Assembly: GCA_949127735.1 (NCBI GenBank)
Contig: CASBPX010000065.1
Coordinates: 1-64,000 of the forward strand
Length of the DNA: 64,000 nt
Direction of reading: 5' to 3'
Source of the DNA: Candidatus Obscuribacterales bacterium
GTDB taxonomy: Bacteria > Cyanobacteriota > Vampirovibrionia > Obscuribacterales > Obscuribacteraceae
How positions within the stretch are numbered: the first letter of the stretch is position 1; each line of letters opens with the position of its first letter. The notes below the pieces were generated by a model, which was given only the letters and a program-made list of their open reading frames with translations, did not search any database and had not been told where the DNA came from. A program made the translations under genes and the position numbers. This document shows, piece after piece, positions 53,031-62,490 of this stretch.

Positions 53031-54133
53031 TGGTTGAAACAGCCACCATCACCATAAATCCAGATTTCGTGAAATGGTATAGAACAGTCGGGGTTGACGA
53101 AAATCGAGAACGTCTTGAAGCTCGGTTTAAAGGCGTCCAGGCACTGCTCAAAGCTGCGACTTACAAGGATGTTGAAACTCTGATCAAACTTGCTTTCTCG
53201 ACGAAGCAGCGCCCATCCTCCGAATCTCTTGAACGTGTAAGCAACTTCTTTAAGCAATTCGACGACCTTTTCGACGCCCGCGACGACAAAGAGCTAAAAC
53301 TCTTGTCGGCATCCGCGTTGACTCTATTGCTAGAGTCGAGTTCGCACGTATTATCCTTGACGGGACTGTCAATAAAAACGACCGCCTGCGGTGGCGCGCG
53401 AACTCCAAATCTGCCAATGGATCTACCAGGTCTTGCCGAACAAGCCTTAGCGAACAGCGCTGAAAGACGCAGAGATCGCCCAGATATAACCAAAGACAAA
53501 TTGGTGGCTACGAAGATAACCGATATCGAAGCGCACAAGACAAAGCTTTCTTCAACCTTCGATGCTGAGAGCGTAAATGCCTGTATTGATGTTCTCTCGG
53601 AAAACCTCAAGAAAAGCATAACCGCCGTAATTCAACAATCGAACACAGCGCTTTCGCAATTTTCAGACTACATAAAGGTTCAGGACGAAGAACTAGAGCT
53701 GCTGTGGTGGATATTCGGCGAAAGAAGCATCGACCTCGACAAGTCATTTAAGGACATACCAGTCGATCAGCGTGCACTAGTTTTGGCCAAAGAAATGGCA
53801 GACAACACGTACTTTCTACCTGGGCCGCTCTCAACCAAGGCGCTTTTGTGTCGAACTGGGATTTCGCAAAAAAAGACTAAGCTGACTGCTGCTATTAGTG
53901 CGTGCGAGACTAGCTGGCTGGAGTCGCTAAAGATGCCAGATGAAGCCAATCCGGTTGTTCTGCCGATACACTTTGGCATCGCGCGGAGGTTAGAGACTAA
54001 TGACGAGGCAGCATGGATAGCCGGATGGAGTGGAGCGACTGGTATTGACCAGAACCTCAGCCTGTCTGGGATAGAGCTGAGTCTATTGTTCTACTCGGAG
54101 CAGCTTATAGTGCAGTTTGACAAGGGAGGCTAA
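53030..54133 (+). CDS. GTPase-associated system helical (GASH-like) protein
   Basis: The 367-aa protein is all-helical and soluble. Its middle and C-terminal parts carry ELELLWWIFGERSIDLDKSF, then RALVLAKEMADNTYFLPGP and FGIARRLETNDEAAWIAGW. This conserved WW..G.S block matches my memory of the GASH domain described with bacterial double-GTPase conflict systems. A ribosome site GGGAGG lies within the end of the phosphoesterase gene. It is likely a bridge between the GTPases and the effector. Name from memory, not searched. Confidence 0.7.
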   Translation: MVETATITINPDFVKWYRTVGVDENRERLEARFKGVQALLKAATYKDVETLIKLAFSTKQRPSSESLERVSNFFKQFDDLFDARDDKELKLLSASALTLLLESSSHVLSLTGLSIKTTACGGARTPNLPMDLPGLAEQALANSAERRRDRPDITKDKLVATKITDIEAHKTKLSSTFDAESVNACIDVLSENLKKSITAVIQQSNTALSQFSDYIKVQDEELELLWWIFGERSIDLDKSFKDIPVDQRALVLAKEMADNTYFLPGPLSTKALLCRTGISQKKTKLTAAISACETSWLESLKMPDEANPVVLPIHFGIARRLETNDEAAWIAGWSGATGIDQNLSLSGIELSLLFYSEQLIVQFDKGG

Positions 54134-54137
54134 TAAT

Positions 54138-55163
54138 TTGGCTGAGACTACTCAAGTTTTATGTCGCAATCCCGACTGTGACTATGCAAAAACCCAGAAG
54201 TGTATAGACGGTTTGGATAGCTCGGCTCATCCGCAAGTCTCAGCTGATAGCAAGCCAGCTGCATTCGACTCCGATGCGGCGAACGACGAGCTTATCGCTG
54301 CGCATACATCGTCTATCGAATCGCTATGGACCGGTGAGTGCTTAGATTGCAGCGAAGCGTCGAAAATACTTCGTCGTGATGAAAGTCGTGTACTTGCTGT
54401 CATTGGTCCAACTAAATCAGGTAAGACAAGTCTCATTTGCTCAGTATTCGAGTTGCTGCAGATTCAAGTGCGAGACGACTTTCAATTCGCCGGATCTCTC
54501 ACACTGTTTGCATTCGAACGGGCATGTCATAACTCTCGAGGCGAATCACTTAGACACGAGCCGGTTATGGAACATACTCGTCACAATCCGCTGCCATTCG
54601 GAGTTAGCTTTTATCACCTGAAAGTCGCTCAGAGAGAAGAGCATCCAGTTAGTTTGCTATTTGCAGACCGGACTGGCGAAGATTACAAAGCGGCTTGCGA
54701 TGATCCTAGTGTCTGTTCTGATTTTGTCGAAGTGAAACGAGCCGACAGCATTACCATCCTTGTCGATGGACAATCGGTTCTCAATAGCGCTGAACGGCAC
54801 AACGTTAGAAGTACTACCGAACTAATCGTACAAGGATTGAAGGATGGTGGCGTGCTTAGCGGGAAGCAAGCTCTGTTGGTCGTACTTACCAAGCAAGACA
54901 TGATCGAAGCCGAAAACGAGGAAAATAAGGAAAAAGCGTACGCATTTTTTGAGAGTCTAGTACAAAACATTCAGCGATTATATTCGGAACTTTTTGAAAA
55001 CATTCAAGACTTCAAAATTGCAGCTTCGCCCCAAAACAGCCTGCTGCCATACGGGCACGGAGTTTTCAATTTGATGTCTCAATGGTATGGCAGCGCTCCT
55101 AAAGCTCCGCCGATAGTACTACCTGCGGTGACATCCAAAAGGGCTATGGGACGCATTCAATGA
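54138..55163 (+). CDS. P-loop GTPase 1 with N-terminal cysteine motif
   Basis: I start at TTG 54138, eight bases after AAGGGAGG; the track start at 54117 lies inside the upstream gene. The first 20 residues hold CRNPDCDYAKTQKC, a zinc-knuckle-like set. The GTPase core has G1 VIGPTKSGKTSLI, G3 LLFADRTGEDY and G4 VVLTKQDM, plus a long insertion between G1 and G3. This fits the double-GTPase (DO-GTPase) families of conflict systems. It overlaps the second GTPase by 4 bp (ATGA), so the two are likely made in equal amounts and act as a pair. Confidence 0.85.
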   Translation: MAETTQVLCRNPDCDYAKTQKCIDGLDSSAHPQVSADSKPAAFDSDAANDELIAAHTSSIESLWTGECLDCSEASKILRRDESRVLAVIGPTKSGKTSLICSVFELLQIQVRDDFQFAGSLTLFAFERACHNSRGESLRHEPVMEHTRHNPLPFGVSFYHLKVAQREEHPVSLLFADRTGEDYKAACDDPSVCSDFVEVKRADSITILVDGQSVLNSAERHNVRSTTELIVQGLKDGGVLSGKQALLVVLTKQDMIEAENEENKEKAYAFFESLVQNIQRLYSELFENIQDFKIAASPQNSLLPYGHGVFNLMSQWYGSAPKAPPIVLPAVTSKRAMGRIQ

Positions 55164-56041
55164 CAAACATGCTCCACAACGGTCGCTTAGTTATCATCGC
55201 TGGACTCCCTGAGTCCGGCAAAACGACCTATCTTGCAGCTTTGTGGCATCTAATAACCGCCCGAACCCACACAACAAAGTTCACCTTTGATTCACTAGTC
55301 AAAGGTGAACACAAACATTTGAATGCTCTTGCCGAAAGATGGCGCCAAGGTCACGTCCAGATTCATACGGAAACAGCTGCGAACAGTGTTGTTGATATGA
55401 ACTTGTTGGATTCGTCAGGAGAGCAAGTTCGGTTATCGTTTCCCGATGTTTCCGGCGAGTCATATAGGGACATGTGGGAAGCTAGAGATTGCACCACAGA
55501 ATTAGCAAACTTGCTTCGTAGTGGTCGCGGGTTGATGTTGTTCGTCAATACTGATTTGATACAGGCACCGCTGCTTACAGTGCAATTGGCCGCACAGGCA
55601 CAAGCTATCGGTGTGCCTCTTCCACCGGGGCAGAGCCAGCCATGGAATGCAAGGGAGGCTCCGACCCAAGTACAACTTGTAGACCTATTGCAACTGTGTC
55701 GTTTGCAGCCTCTGGACATAGATACCAAGCGTGTTTCAATCATTTTGTCCGCATGGGACAAAGTGGCAATTGAACTACGAACTCCACAACAGTTTCTTCG
55801 GGAACGACTGCCCTTACTCTACCAGTATCTAACGATCGGTAATGTTTGGGATTGGCGAGTATTTGGGGTAAGCGCTCAAGGCGGCGACTACATTCGTGAT
55901 GATAAGCCACCAACACCGGAAGAACTGGCAAAGGTAGAGGAGCTTCGAAATTTGGATGATCCAGTTCGTCGTATTTCAGTAATAAGCGATGTGGATCACG
56001 CACACGACCTAACGGAGCCGCTAGCATGGCTCCTCGAATGA
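55160..56041 (+). CDS. P-loop GTPase 2 (DO-GTPase-like partner)
   Basis: The 293-aa protein starts almost directly with G1 IIAGLPESGKTTYLAALWHLI. G3 is LSFPDVSGESYRDMWE, and the G4-like block is ILSAWDKVAI, with the final specificity strand near WRVFGVSAQGGDY. Compared with GTPase 1 it has no cysteine head and a shorter core. The two adjacent GTPases have different G4 motifs (TKQD against SAWDK), as expected for a non-identical pair. ATGA-type overlap at its start with GTPase 1 and a further overlap with the GAP1-like gene at its end tie all genes together. Confidence 0.85.
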   Translation: MTNMLHNGRLVIIAGLPESGKTTYLAALWHLITARTHTTKFTFDSLVKGEHKHLNALAERWRQGHVQIHTETAANSVVDMNLLDSSGEQVRLSFPDVSGESYRDMWEARDCTTELANLLRSGRGLMLFVNTDLIQAPLLTVQLAAQAQAIGVPLPPGQSQPWNAREAPTQVQLVDLLQLCRLQPLDIDTKRVSIILSAWDKVAIELRTPQQFLRERLPLLYQYLTIGNVWDWRVFGVSAQGGDYIRDDKPPTPEELAKVEELRNLDDPVRRISVISDVDHAHDLTEPLAWLLE

Positions 56042-58104
56042 CCAGTCCGGCAGCTATAGAAGTCCACCAGGCGGTTCATGGGTATTCCGGCGGACACAGC
56101 AGGCTTGCATCATCGATTGAGATAAAATCGCGTGATCAAAAGAACATGCTCGTAATGAGTGATGCATCGGGTCCAAGCGCAAACATTTTGGATGATGGCT
56201 ACTTCACCGGCTACCCGCTGGCCGAGTCAGGAATGTATGTTATCGCAAAGACATGGTCAGCAACCGAAATGGACCGTCCAGGCTGCGTTTGGACGCACAG
56301 CCTTCTCGTCGATTTTTCAGATCTTGCGCGACTATCGGACGTAAGATGGCTTACAGCCGCCTTCAAACGACCGAGCACCAATACATTGTCTTCGAAGGAA
56401 TTTCGTCAGCCCCTCGCGATGGTGCCGCCCGATGAAAGCTCTTCCGATCAGGCTTTTGATGAAATCCAAAAGTCCGCGGCGATGCAGATCCTTTGGGCGC
56501 TCTACTCAGAACCAAATTCTAGGGTAACAGCATCAGCAGCAATCCCCTCATCGCTGGTTTTCCGAATCTGGGCTCAACAATGGCCTCGATTGAGGCGCAC
56601 CTTTCGTTTTTGCACTTTATCTTTTGCCGACAGATCGACGGATCTAGCTCCGTTCGATTTGCAGCTAATTCCGCCTGACAGATCGACGAGATCCCGCTTC
56701 GTGAAAACAACGGATGCTGAAAAATTAGCTATCGATCTGACTGCTGAATGGCTCCAATACGCAACGGCAGACATCGAAAGCCCGAACACAAAATTTAGAT
56801 CTTTCTTTCGCGATTTTGGAAGTGACGTTACAGATGGACGTGCCAATTTCGTGCCCCTCTGCCAGCTTTATCAACTCCTGAGTGATTTCGACGATCCAGC
56901 TCGATCTGTTGACCAAGCTGTTTCTTTTGCACAAGATCTATTCCAAGATGCCAACGGCATCGGAGTTCGAACTCTCATAGTAACGAGCGCGGCAACGAAT
57001 GCTCGAAAGATCAGTATGCATTCATTGTTGTTTGCAATTTCAAATCTGGACCTTTTGAAGTCATCCTCTAATTCTCAAAACGCGAGTCAGCTAGTCCAGG
57101 AGTTGTGGAATCGTGCTCCAGAAGCGCTGTTCGAACGTTCTAAAGAGAATTCCACCGTTTACGAGCTTGCTACAGACTTGTTCAAACGATTGTCGTTACA
57201 CGAACTAGGCGCTCAGTTAGAGCGAATACCAGATGCAATTCCCATGCTCCTCGAAGCCCGTCCCGACGTCGTCTCAACCGCCAACTTTTGGCGAGCGACA
57301 AACCAGTTTCAGGACAAAGCGTTTGACATTGCGCAAGAGCTTAATGTTGTCCAAGCTAGTTTGGGCGCCATGTTCACAGCAGAGCGAGCAGACCTCGCAT
57401 CGTCGATCAGTACCGCTTTCGGTCCCAAGGAAGTGCTGCGCGCGCTTGACACGCAAATCGCAATGAATAGCTCAGCAACTGACTCTGAGACGTTTTCTTC
57501 ATGGCTGTTCGAATCAATCGGAGATAGAAGCGCCTTAGCTGATGTATTCAACCTCGGAGTGATTTGCCAACGCAAAATGTTGTACGAGATTGCAGTTCGA
57601 ACCAGACCTGGGGATCTAGAAACAACGCAATCCGATCCATGGATGACTGCAGTCAGCTCTGCCAACCAGGGCGATATTCCACTTTGGCAGTCGCGCTATC
57701 TTTACAGTTACATATTCGCCCGAGCATTGGAGTCCACCACAAGTAGCGGTGAATTGATGTCGTTCTCTTTGGACTCGCTCTATGTTGCGTTGGCGAATTC
57801 TGATCTTGCAGAGGATGCCTGGATACTAGTAGAACGTCGCCTGCCAGAACCAGCTTGGTGGTGGAGGTGGGATCGCTGCCGCCGGTTGCGTGAATCAATT
57901 GCCGATTTGTCACTTGACGGACGCATCCAACCCATTGAGCTTTTAACAATTACGGACAGCGACGCACTATTCGTAGCATTGGTCGAAACTATTTGGTGGC
58001 GAAAACACGGCCGTCGTTTTGTCACCGAAGCAAAACTTGCAGCTCGAAGTGATCGTGGCGGACCGTTAGCCAAAAGAGCCCAGTTGCTCGAACAGTTCCA
58101 TTGA
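56038..58104 (+). CDS. GAP1-like GTPase-associated protein
   Basis: I use ATG 56038, which overlaps the previous stop as ATGA; ATG 56026 is also possible. The N-terminal 100 residues match the GAP1-N pattern as I remember it: EVHQAVHGYSGGHSRLASS, the ML(V)MSDASG loop, FTGYPLAESGMYVIAKTW and RPGCVWTHSLLVDFSDLARL. The remaining 580 residues are helical with no catalytic motif that I can see. GAP1 proteins accompany GTPases in bacterial conflict systems and may sense or regulate them. It is the last gene of the unit and converges with hsdR. Confidence 0.82.
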   Translation: MTSPAAIEVHQAVHGYSGGHSRLASSIEIKSRDQKNMLVMSDASGPSANILDDGYFTGYPLAESGMYVIAKTWSATEMDRPGCVWTHSLLVDFSDLARLSDVRWLTAAFKRPSTNTLSSKEFRQPLAMVPPDESSSDQAFDEIQKSAAMQILWALYSEPNSRVTASAAIPSSLVFRIWAQQWPRLRRTFRFCTLSFADRSTDLAPFDLQLIPPDRSTRSRFVKTTDAEKLAIDLTAEWLQYATADIESPNTKFRSFFRDFGSDVTDGRANFVPLCQLYQLLSDFDDPARSVDQAVSFAQDLFQDANGIGVRTLIVTSAATNARKISMHSLLFAISNLDLLKSSSNSQNASQLVQELWNRAPEALFERSKENSTVYELATDLFKRLSLHELGAQLERIPDAIPMLLEARPDVVSTANFWRATNQFQDKAFDIAQELNVVQASLGAMFTAERADLASSISTAFGPKEVLRALDTQIAMNSSATDSETFSSWLFESIGDRSALADVFNLGVICQRKMLYEIAVRTRPGDLETTQSDPWMTAVSSANQGDIPLWQSRYLYSYIFARALESTTSSGELMSFSLDSLYVALANSDLAEDAWILVERRLPEPAWWWRWDRCRRLRESIADLSLDGRIQPIELLTITDSDALFVALVETIWWRKHGRRFVTEAKLAARSDRGGPLAKRAQLLEQFH

Positions 58105-58177
58105 ATGACTTACTACCGAATCCGGTATCACACCTAACTCTCTTGCTCAACACAGGGTATTGCCGACATTTACTCTG

Positions 58178-61100
58178 TCACGCTAGACCAAAGTAACGCT
58201 CGAAGTATTTCGCCAATTTGTCCAGCACAGTCTGTTTCTTCTCTGCGTGACTGCTGTTTTTAGAGAATCTTGAAACTGCCGGCAGGATTTTAGTGATCGC
58301 GGTCCCAGTCGCCGGAATTGCGCCGTCGCGGAATGCATTGTCCACGAATGTCCTGGTCTCGTCAGCATTCAAAATCTCATCGGCAATGATGCAATCGAGT
58401 TCCTCGGCCTTTTTGACCTTGATGAAGGCAAGCCAGTCTGCATCTACTCTGGCCGCCGTTGTGATGGAGTCGACGAACTCTTCAATGAGGTCTTTTTTGT
58501 TACGCAGGGACGGACTGGAATTGATCGCACGCTCGATGGTAGCGAGGATTTCTTTGTCCTCACCAGTACCTTTCGCTTTGATATATCGCTCGACAAGCAT
58601 CAGAATATAATCGACGTTGATCTCAACTTGTTTAATGAGCTCGATTTCAAACACGACATCATCGTTGATGGATTCTTTCTCCGCCTTGGATGCATTGCGG
58701 AACTCGGCATAAAGGTTCAGATAGACGCTTTGGTAATCTTGAAAATCACGTTCGCTGAGTATCTCGTTACCCGCAAAATCGTCAAAGGATCTGAGAATGT
58801 TCTTGAGCCTTAGGATCGAGCCAAAGAGTTTAATGAACTGTTTCTGCGCATTCTCGCCGATGATCGGCGTGCCGACCTCGAAGCGATCAACCAATTCGGC
58901 GATCTTCTTCTTATATTCCGCGTAATAGTCCGCATAAGGCTTGAGCAAAACAATACCCTTGGCGTCTTTGTTGCCAAAAAGCGCAAGCGCGTCATTGGTT
59001 TCTTCTTCCAGATTGCGAAAGGAAACAATATTGCCGTAAGTCTTAACTGAATTGAGGATGCGGTTGGTCCGAGAGTATGCCTGAATCAGTCCATGCGCGC
59101 GCAGATTTTTGTCCACCCACAGCGTATTCAACGTTGTGGCATCGAAGCCAGTCAGAAACATGTTGACGACAATGACGACGTCAAGCTCACGGTTCTTCAG
59201 CCGCTGGGACAAATCCTTGTAGTAGTTTTGGAATTTATCAACAGAGGTATCGTAGCTGGTGGCAAACATGCCGTTATAGTCCTTAATAGCAGCATCCAGA
59301 AAATCCCGCGAGCCCTGGTCCAGCTCTTCGGTCTCGAACTCTTCCTCGCCTAGAAGTCCGTCGTCATCGTCATCATTGACGGCGAAGCTGTAGATCAGCC
59401 CGATCTTCAGCCTCTGCGCGATTGCGATTTCTTTCTGCTGGCTGGTGAATTCGGCATAATATCGCTTAGCGGCGTCGATGGACGCCGTGGCAAAAATGGA
59501 ATTAAATCCACTGACTCGTTGACTGCGCCGGATTTCTTCAATCCTGTTCCGGCTGGCGATAACTTCCGTCACGTTTGTGACAATACCGTGCTGATAAGTG
59601 GAGCTCCCACCGCGCTTGGTCTTCTGATCGAAGTGCTCACGGATATATGCCACTATCTGGTTGATGCGCTTCGGAGCGAGTAGTGCCCGCTCTTTATCGA
59701 TGGCCGACACTTTCTTGTCGCGGACATTTGGCGCGGTTTTGATGGTATTGATGTAGTCAATGCGGAACGGAAGGACGTTTTTGTCATTAATGGCATCGAC
59801 AATAGTGTAGGTATGCAACTTGTTGCCGAACGCTTGTTCTGTCGTGCGGCGTTGTGGATTGCCACCAGTCCCGGCGTTATCGGCGAAGATCGGCGTGCCG
59901 GTGAAGCCGAAAAGATGATAACGGTTGAAAACTCTCGTGATTTCTGTGTGCATGTCGCCGAACTGGCTGCGATGGCATTCGTCGAAAATCACTACGACAT
60001 GCGAGTTGTACACAGAGTGCCTTTTGTTCTTCGCAACGAATCGGCTGAGTTTTTGGATGGTGGTGATGATGATACGCGCTGCCGGATCTTCGAGTTGCTG
60101 TTGAAGCACCGCAGTGGAAGTATTGGAATTGGCCGCGCCCTTCTGAAAGCGTTCGTATTCGCGCATGGTCTGGTAGTCCAGATCCTTGCGATCAACAACG
60201 AATAGCACCTTGTCGATCTCGCTGAGTCCCCGTGCCAGCTGCGCAGCCTTGAAGCTAGTCAGCGTTTTGCCGGAGCCAGTTGTATGCCAGATGTAACCGC
60301 CAGCCGAGATGGTGCCCAGTTGCCGATGGTTCGTGGCTGTTAGAATGCGCTGCAGAATGCATTCGGCGGCGACAATTTGGTAGGGCCGCATCACAAGTAG
60401 TTTCCGATCCACATCGAACACACAATACTTGGTGAGGATGTTCAGCAGCGTGTGCTTGGCGAAAAAAGTTTTCGTAAAATCGGCTAACTCTGTGATCGGT
60501 GTATTCTTCGCATCGGCCCACCAGCTGGTGAAGGAAAAACTATTTGAGGTTTTCTTTCGGCTCCGCTTATTGCGCTGCTCTGCTAGATGTCCCTCGCGGA
60601 CGGTATTACTGTAGTACTTGGTCAGTGTGCCATTACTGATTACGAACAATTGGACGTACTCAAATAGCCCTGAACCAGCCCAAAAGCTGTCTCGCTGGTA
60701 GCGGTTGATCTGGTTGAATGCCTCGCGGATGTCCACGCCCCGGCGCTTGAGTTCGACATGCACCATCGGCAGTCCGTTGACCAAAACAGTTGCATCGTAA
60801 CGGGTGCTGCGCGCACCCTCAACCTCGTACTGATTGATTACTTGCAGACGGTTGTTATGAATCGATTGCTTATCAATCAAGTAAACGTTTTTTGTGGTGC
60901 CGTCGTCGCGCTTGAGTAGTTGGATGTGGTCTTCCTGAATACGTGCGGTCTTTTCTACAACGCCATCGTTTGCTCCAGCTATCTTTTCACCGAAGAAGCG
61001 TTCCCATTCGCTGTCACTGAACTCGATCTTGTTCAGCGTCTCCAACTGGCGGCGCAAATTGGCGATGAGATCAGCCTCGCTCTTGATACGCAGGTATTCA

Positions 61101-61264
61101 TAAGCCTGAATTTGTAGCCGCTTTAGAAAGTTAGCTTCAAGCACCGCCTCGCTCTGGTAATTGTCCTCTCGCACTTTGTATTCGCGCACGAACTCGGCTA
61201 CTACCGTACTCTCGCTAGAGAGAGCAATCGGCTCGTAGCGAATCGGCTTGAGGTCTTCGCTCAC
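58178..61264 (-). CDS. hsdR: Type I restriction enzyme, R subunit
   Basis: I start at GTG 61264, which overlaps the hsdS stop (GTGA) and has AGAGAGG upstream; the track's extra 27 codons lie inside hsdS. The nuclease block is RSTRYDATVLVNGLPMVHVELK (PD-(D/E)xK). The motor has Walker A TTGSGKTLTSFKAAQLA, DECHRSQFGDMH, FGFTGTP and helicase-C with VVVNMFLTGFDATTLN and AYSRTNRI. It cuts and translocates unmodified DNA, as part of R2M2S. The 1028-aa length is normal. Confidence 0.95.
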   Translation of the reverse strand: MSEDLKPIRYEPIALSSESTVVAEFVREYKVREDNYQSEAVLEANFLKRLQIQAYEYLRIKSEADLIANLRRQLETLNKIEFSDSEWERFFGEKIAGANDGVVEKTARIQEDHIQLLKRDDGTTKNVYLIDKQSIHNNRLQVINQYEVEGARSTRYDATVLVNGLPMVHVELKRRGVDIREAFNQINRYQRDSFWAGSGLFEYVQLFVISNGTLTKYYSNTVREGHLAEQRNKRSRKKTSNSFSFTSWWADAKNTPITELADFTKTFFAKHTLLNILTKYCVFDVDRKLLVMRPYQIVAAECILQRILTATNHRQLGTISAGGYIWHTTGSGKTLTSFKAAQLARGLSEIDKVLFVVDRKDLDYQTMREYERFQKGAANSNTSTAVLQQQLEDPAARIIITTIQKLSRFVAKNKRHSVYNSHVVVIFDECHRSQFGDMHTEITRVFNRYHLFGFTGTPIFADNAGTGGNPQRRTTEQAFGNKLHTYTIVDAINDKNVLPFRIDYINTIKTAPNVRDKKVSAIDKERALLAPKRINQIVAYIREHFDQKTKRGGSSTYQHGIVTNVTEVIASRNRIEEIRRSQRVSGFNSIFATASIDAAKRYYAEFTSQQKEIAIAQRLKIGLIYSFAVNDDDDDGLLGEEEFETEELDQGSRDFLDAAIKDYNGMFATSYDTSVDKFQNYYKDLSQRLKNRELDVVIVVNMFLTGFDATTLNTLWVDKNLRAHGLIQAYSRTNRILNSVKTYGNIVSFRNLEEETNDALALFGNKDAKGIVLLKPYADYYAEYKKKIAELVDRFEVGTPIIGENAQKQFIKLFGSILRLKNILRSFDDFAGNEILSERDFQDYQSVYLNLYAEFRNASKAEKESINDDVVFEIELIKQVEINVDYILMLVERYIKAKGTGEDKEILATIERAINSSPSLRNKKDLIEEFVDSITTAARVDADWLAFIKVKKAEELDCIIADEILNADETRTFVDNAFRDGAIPATGTAITKILPAVSRFSKNSSHAEKKQTVLDKLAKYFERYFGLA

Positions 61265-62490
61265 AACGCCTCTCTGAACGTGAGCAATCGATTGCGATAG
61301 TATTCGTACTGTTGTCGACGAGCCTGGATCTCCACTGGCAGACATGAAGAAAGCTCATTCACCAGCGCGGCTAACTTGTCCAGGATCGAGACGACGCGTT
61401 CCTGTTCTTCAAACGGTGGAACATAGATTCGAATTTTTCCCAAGCCTTCGCTGGAAACTCGGATCATTTTCGCACCGGCAGCGAATTTGACTTTCTGCTC
61501 GTTAAAATCGCTTGTTTGAAAAAAGTAGGCCATGTACTTCGGATTCAGCGAGTGCGTGAAAATGTAGCAATCGTCGTGGACGGCTACTCCGTCGTCGCCC
61601 AACCATGCAACGGCTTTTCCAATATCCTCCACACTTTCGCCGGTTCCTGCGATCACCAAATCTCCGTTTTTTGCCATACGGAGAGTGGCTGCCAATTCTG
61701 GTCGAAGAAAAGATTTGGTTTCCGATGCACATAAACCGTAGTGCGTATAGATTTCCCCATAGTGAATACAGCCAACCCCGGATTCGACAAAATCCTTGTT
61801 TGTGAATCGGCGTCCGCGCACGAACGTGCCAACCTCGCTCAAGGTTGTCCATCCCTCGCTTGCGCTCGCCAAGCCATCTTTGAATGTGAGTAGCTTGTCG
61901 TGATAATACTTGTATTGCAACTTTCGTGCTGCAAGTTCGGACTGAAGCTCCGCGGTAAGCTCCAGTTCAATCTTGGTGAAAACATCCAGTACTTTCACGA
62001 TTTCCTGCTGGACTTCGACCGGGGGGGTAGGAACGCGATATTTTAGGATCATTGCCTTGCTCCCACGCGGCATCTTCGCCCCCTTCGCATGCTGCATATT
62101 AAAAGCAAAAAACGCGTCTGAAGAAAGAATTCTGTAGAGGAAGTTTGGCGTTAGTTTCGACCGACACACTTCAGCGATGCGCAGAGCAAGCACGTCGCCA
62201 TTGCATCCACCTGTGTTTGTCGCTAGCCAGATTTTTTTGAGATAAGGTCGAATGTTACCGATCAGTATGTCGCCCGGCCGATACTCGGTAAGATTTCCTG
62301 CAGTTGGAACGTAAGTTGAAGCTGTTCGTCCGGCTTGGTTCGGAAGCAAATTATCAACCCCTACAAACGATTCTTCATCAACGGAAGATGCTGAAATCCG
62401 AGTGTCTGAATACGAAGCAAGTTCGCCAAGCTCCTGATGTTCGACACCATTAGGACAATGCTTAGCAATGAGATCGTCGATGCAACTCAT
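61261..62490 (-). CDS. hsdS: Type I restriction enzyme, specificity subunit
   Basis: The 409-aa protein has two target-recognition domains, each ending in a conserved helix. TRD1 runs to KYRVPTPPVEVQQEIVKVLD with the spacer helix ELAARKLQYKYYHDKLL. TRD2 runs to IRIYVPPFEEQERVVSILDKL with EIQARRQQYEYYRNRLL. The paired EEQ/VQQ-I-x-x-LD and QYxYYxxxLL motifs are the family marks. It sets which split sequence is recognised. It overlaps hsdM and hsdR by 4 bp each, so it is tightly coupled. Confidence 0.95.
   Translation of the reverse strand: MSCIDDLIAKHCPNGVEHQELGELASYSDTRISASSVDEESFVGVDNLLPNQAGRTASTYVPTAGNLTEYRPGDILIGNIRPYLKKIWLATNTGGCNGDVLALRIAEVCRSKLTPNFLYRILSSDAFFAFNMQHAKGAKMPRGSKAMILKYRVPTPPVEVQQEIVKVLDVFTKIELELTAELQSELAARKLQYKYYHDKLLTFKDGLASASEGWTTLSEVGTFVRGRRFTNKDFVESGVGCIHYGEIYTHYGLCASETKSFLRPELAATLRMAKNGDLVIAGTGESVEDIGKAVAWLGDDGVAVHDDCYIFTHSLNPKYMAYFFQTSDFNEQKVKFAAGAKMIRVSSEGLGKIRIYVPPFEEQERVVSILDKLAALVNELSSCLPVEIQARRQQYEYYRNRLLTFREAL

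Noticed and set aside
58104-58178. Hairpin TACCG-AATC-CGGTA near 58114-58127 as terminator of the GAP1-like gene
   Set aside because: Only a 5-bp stem with no T-run on either strand.
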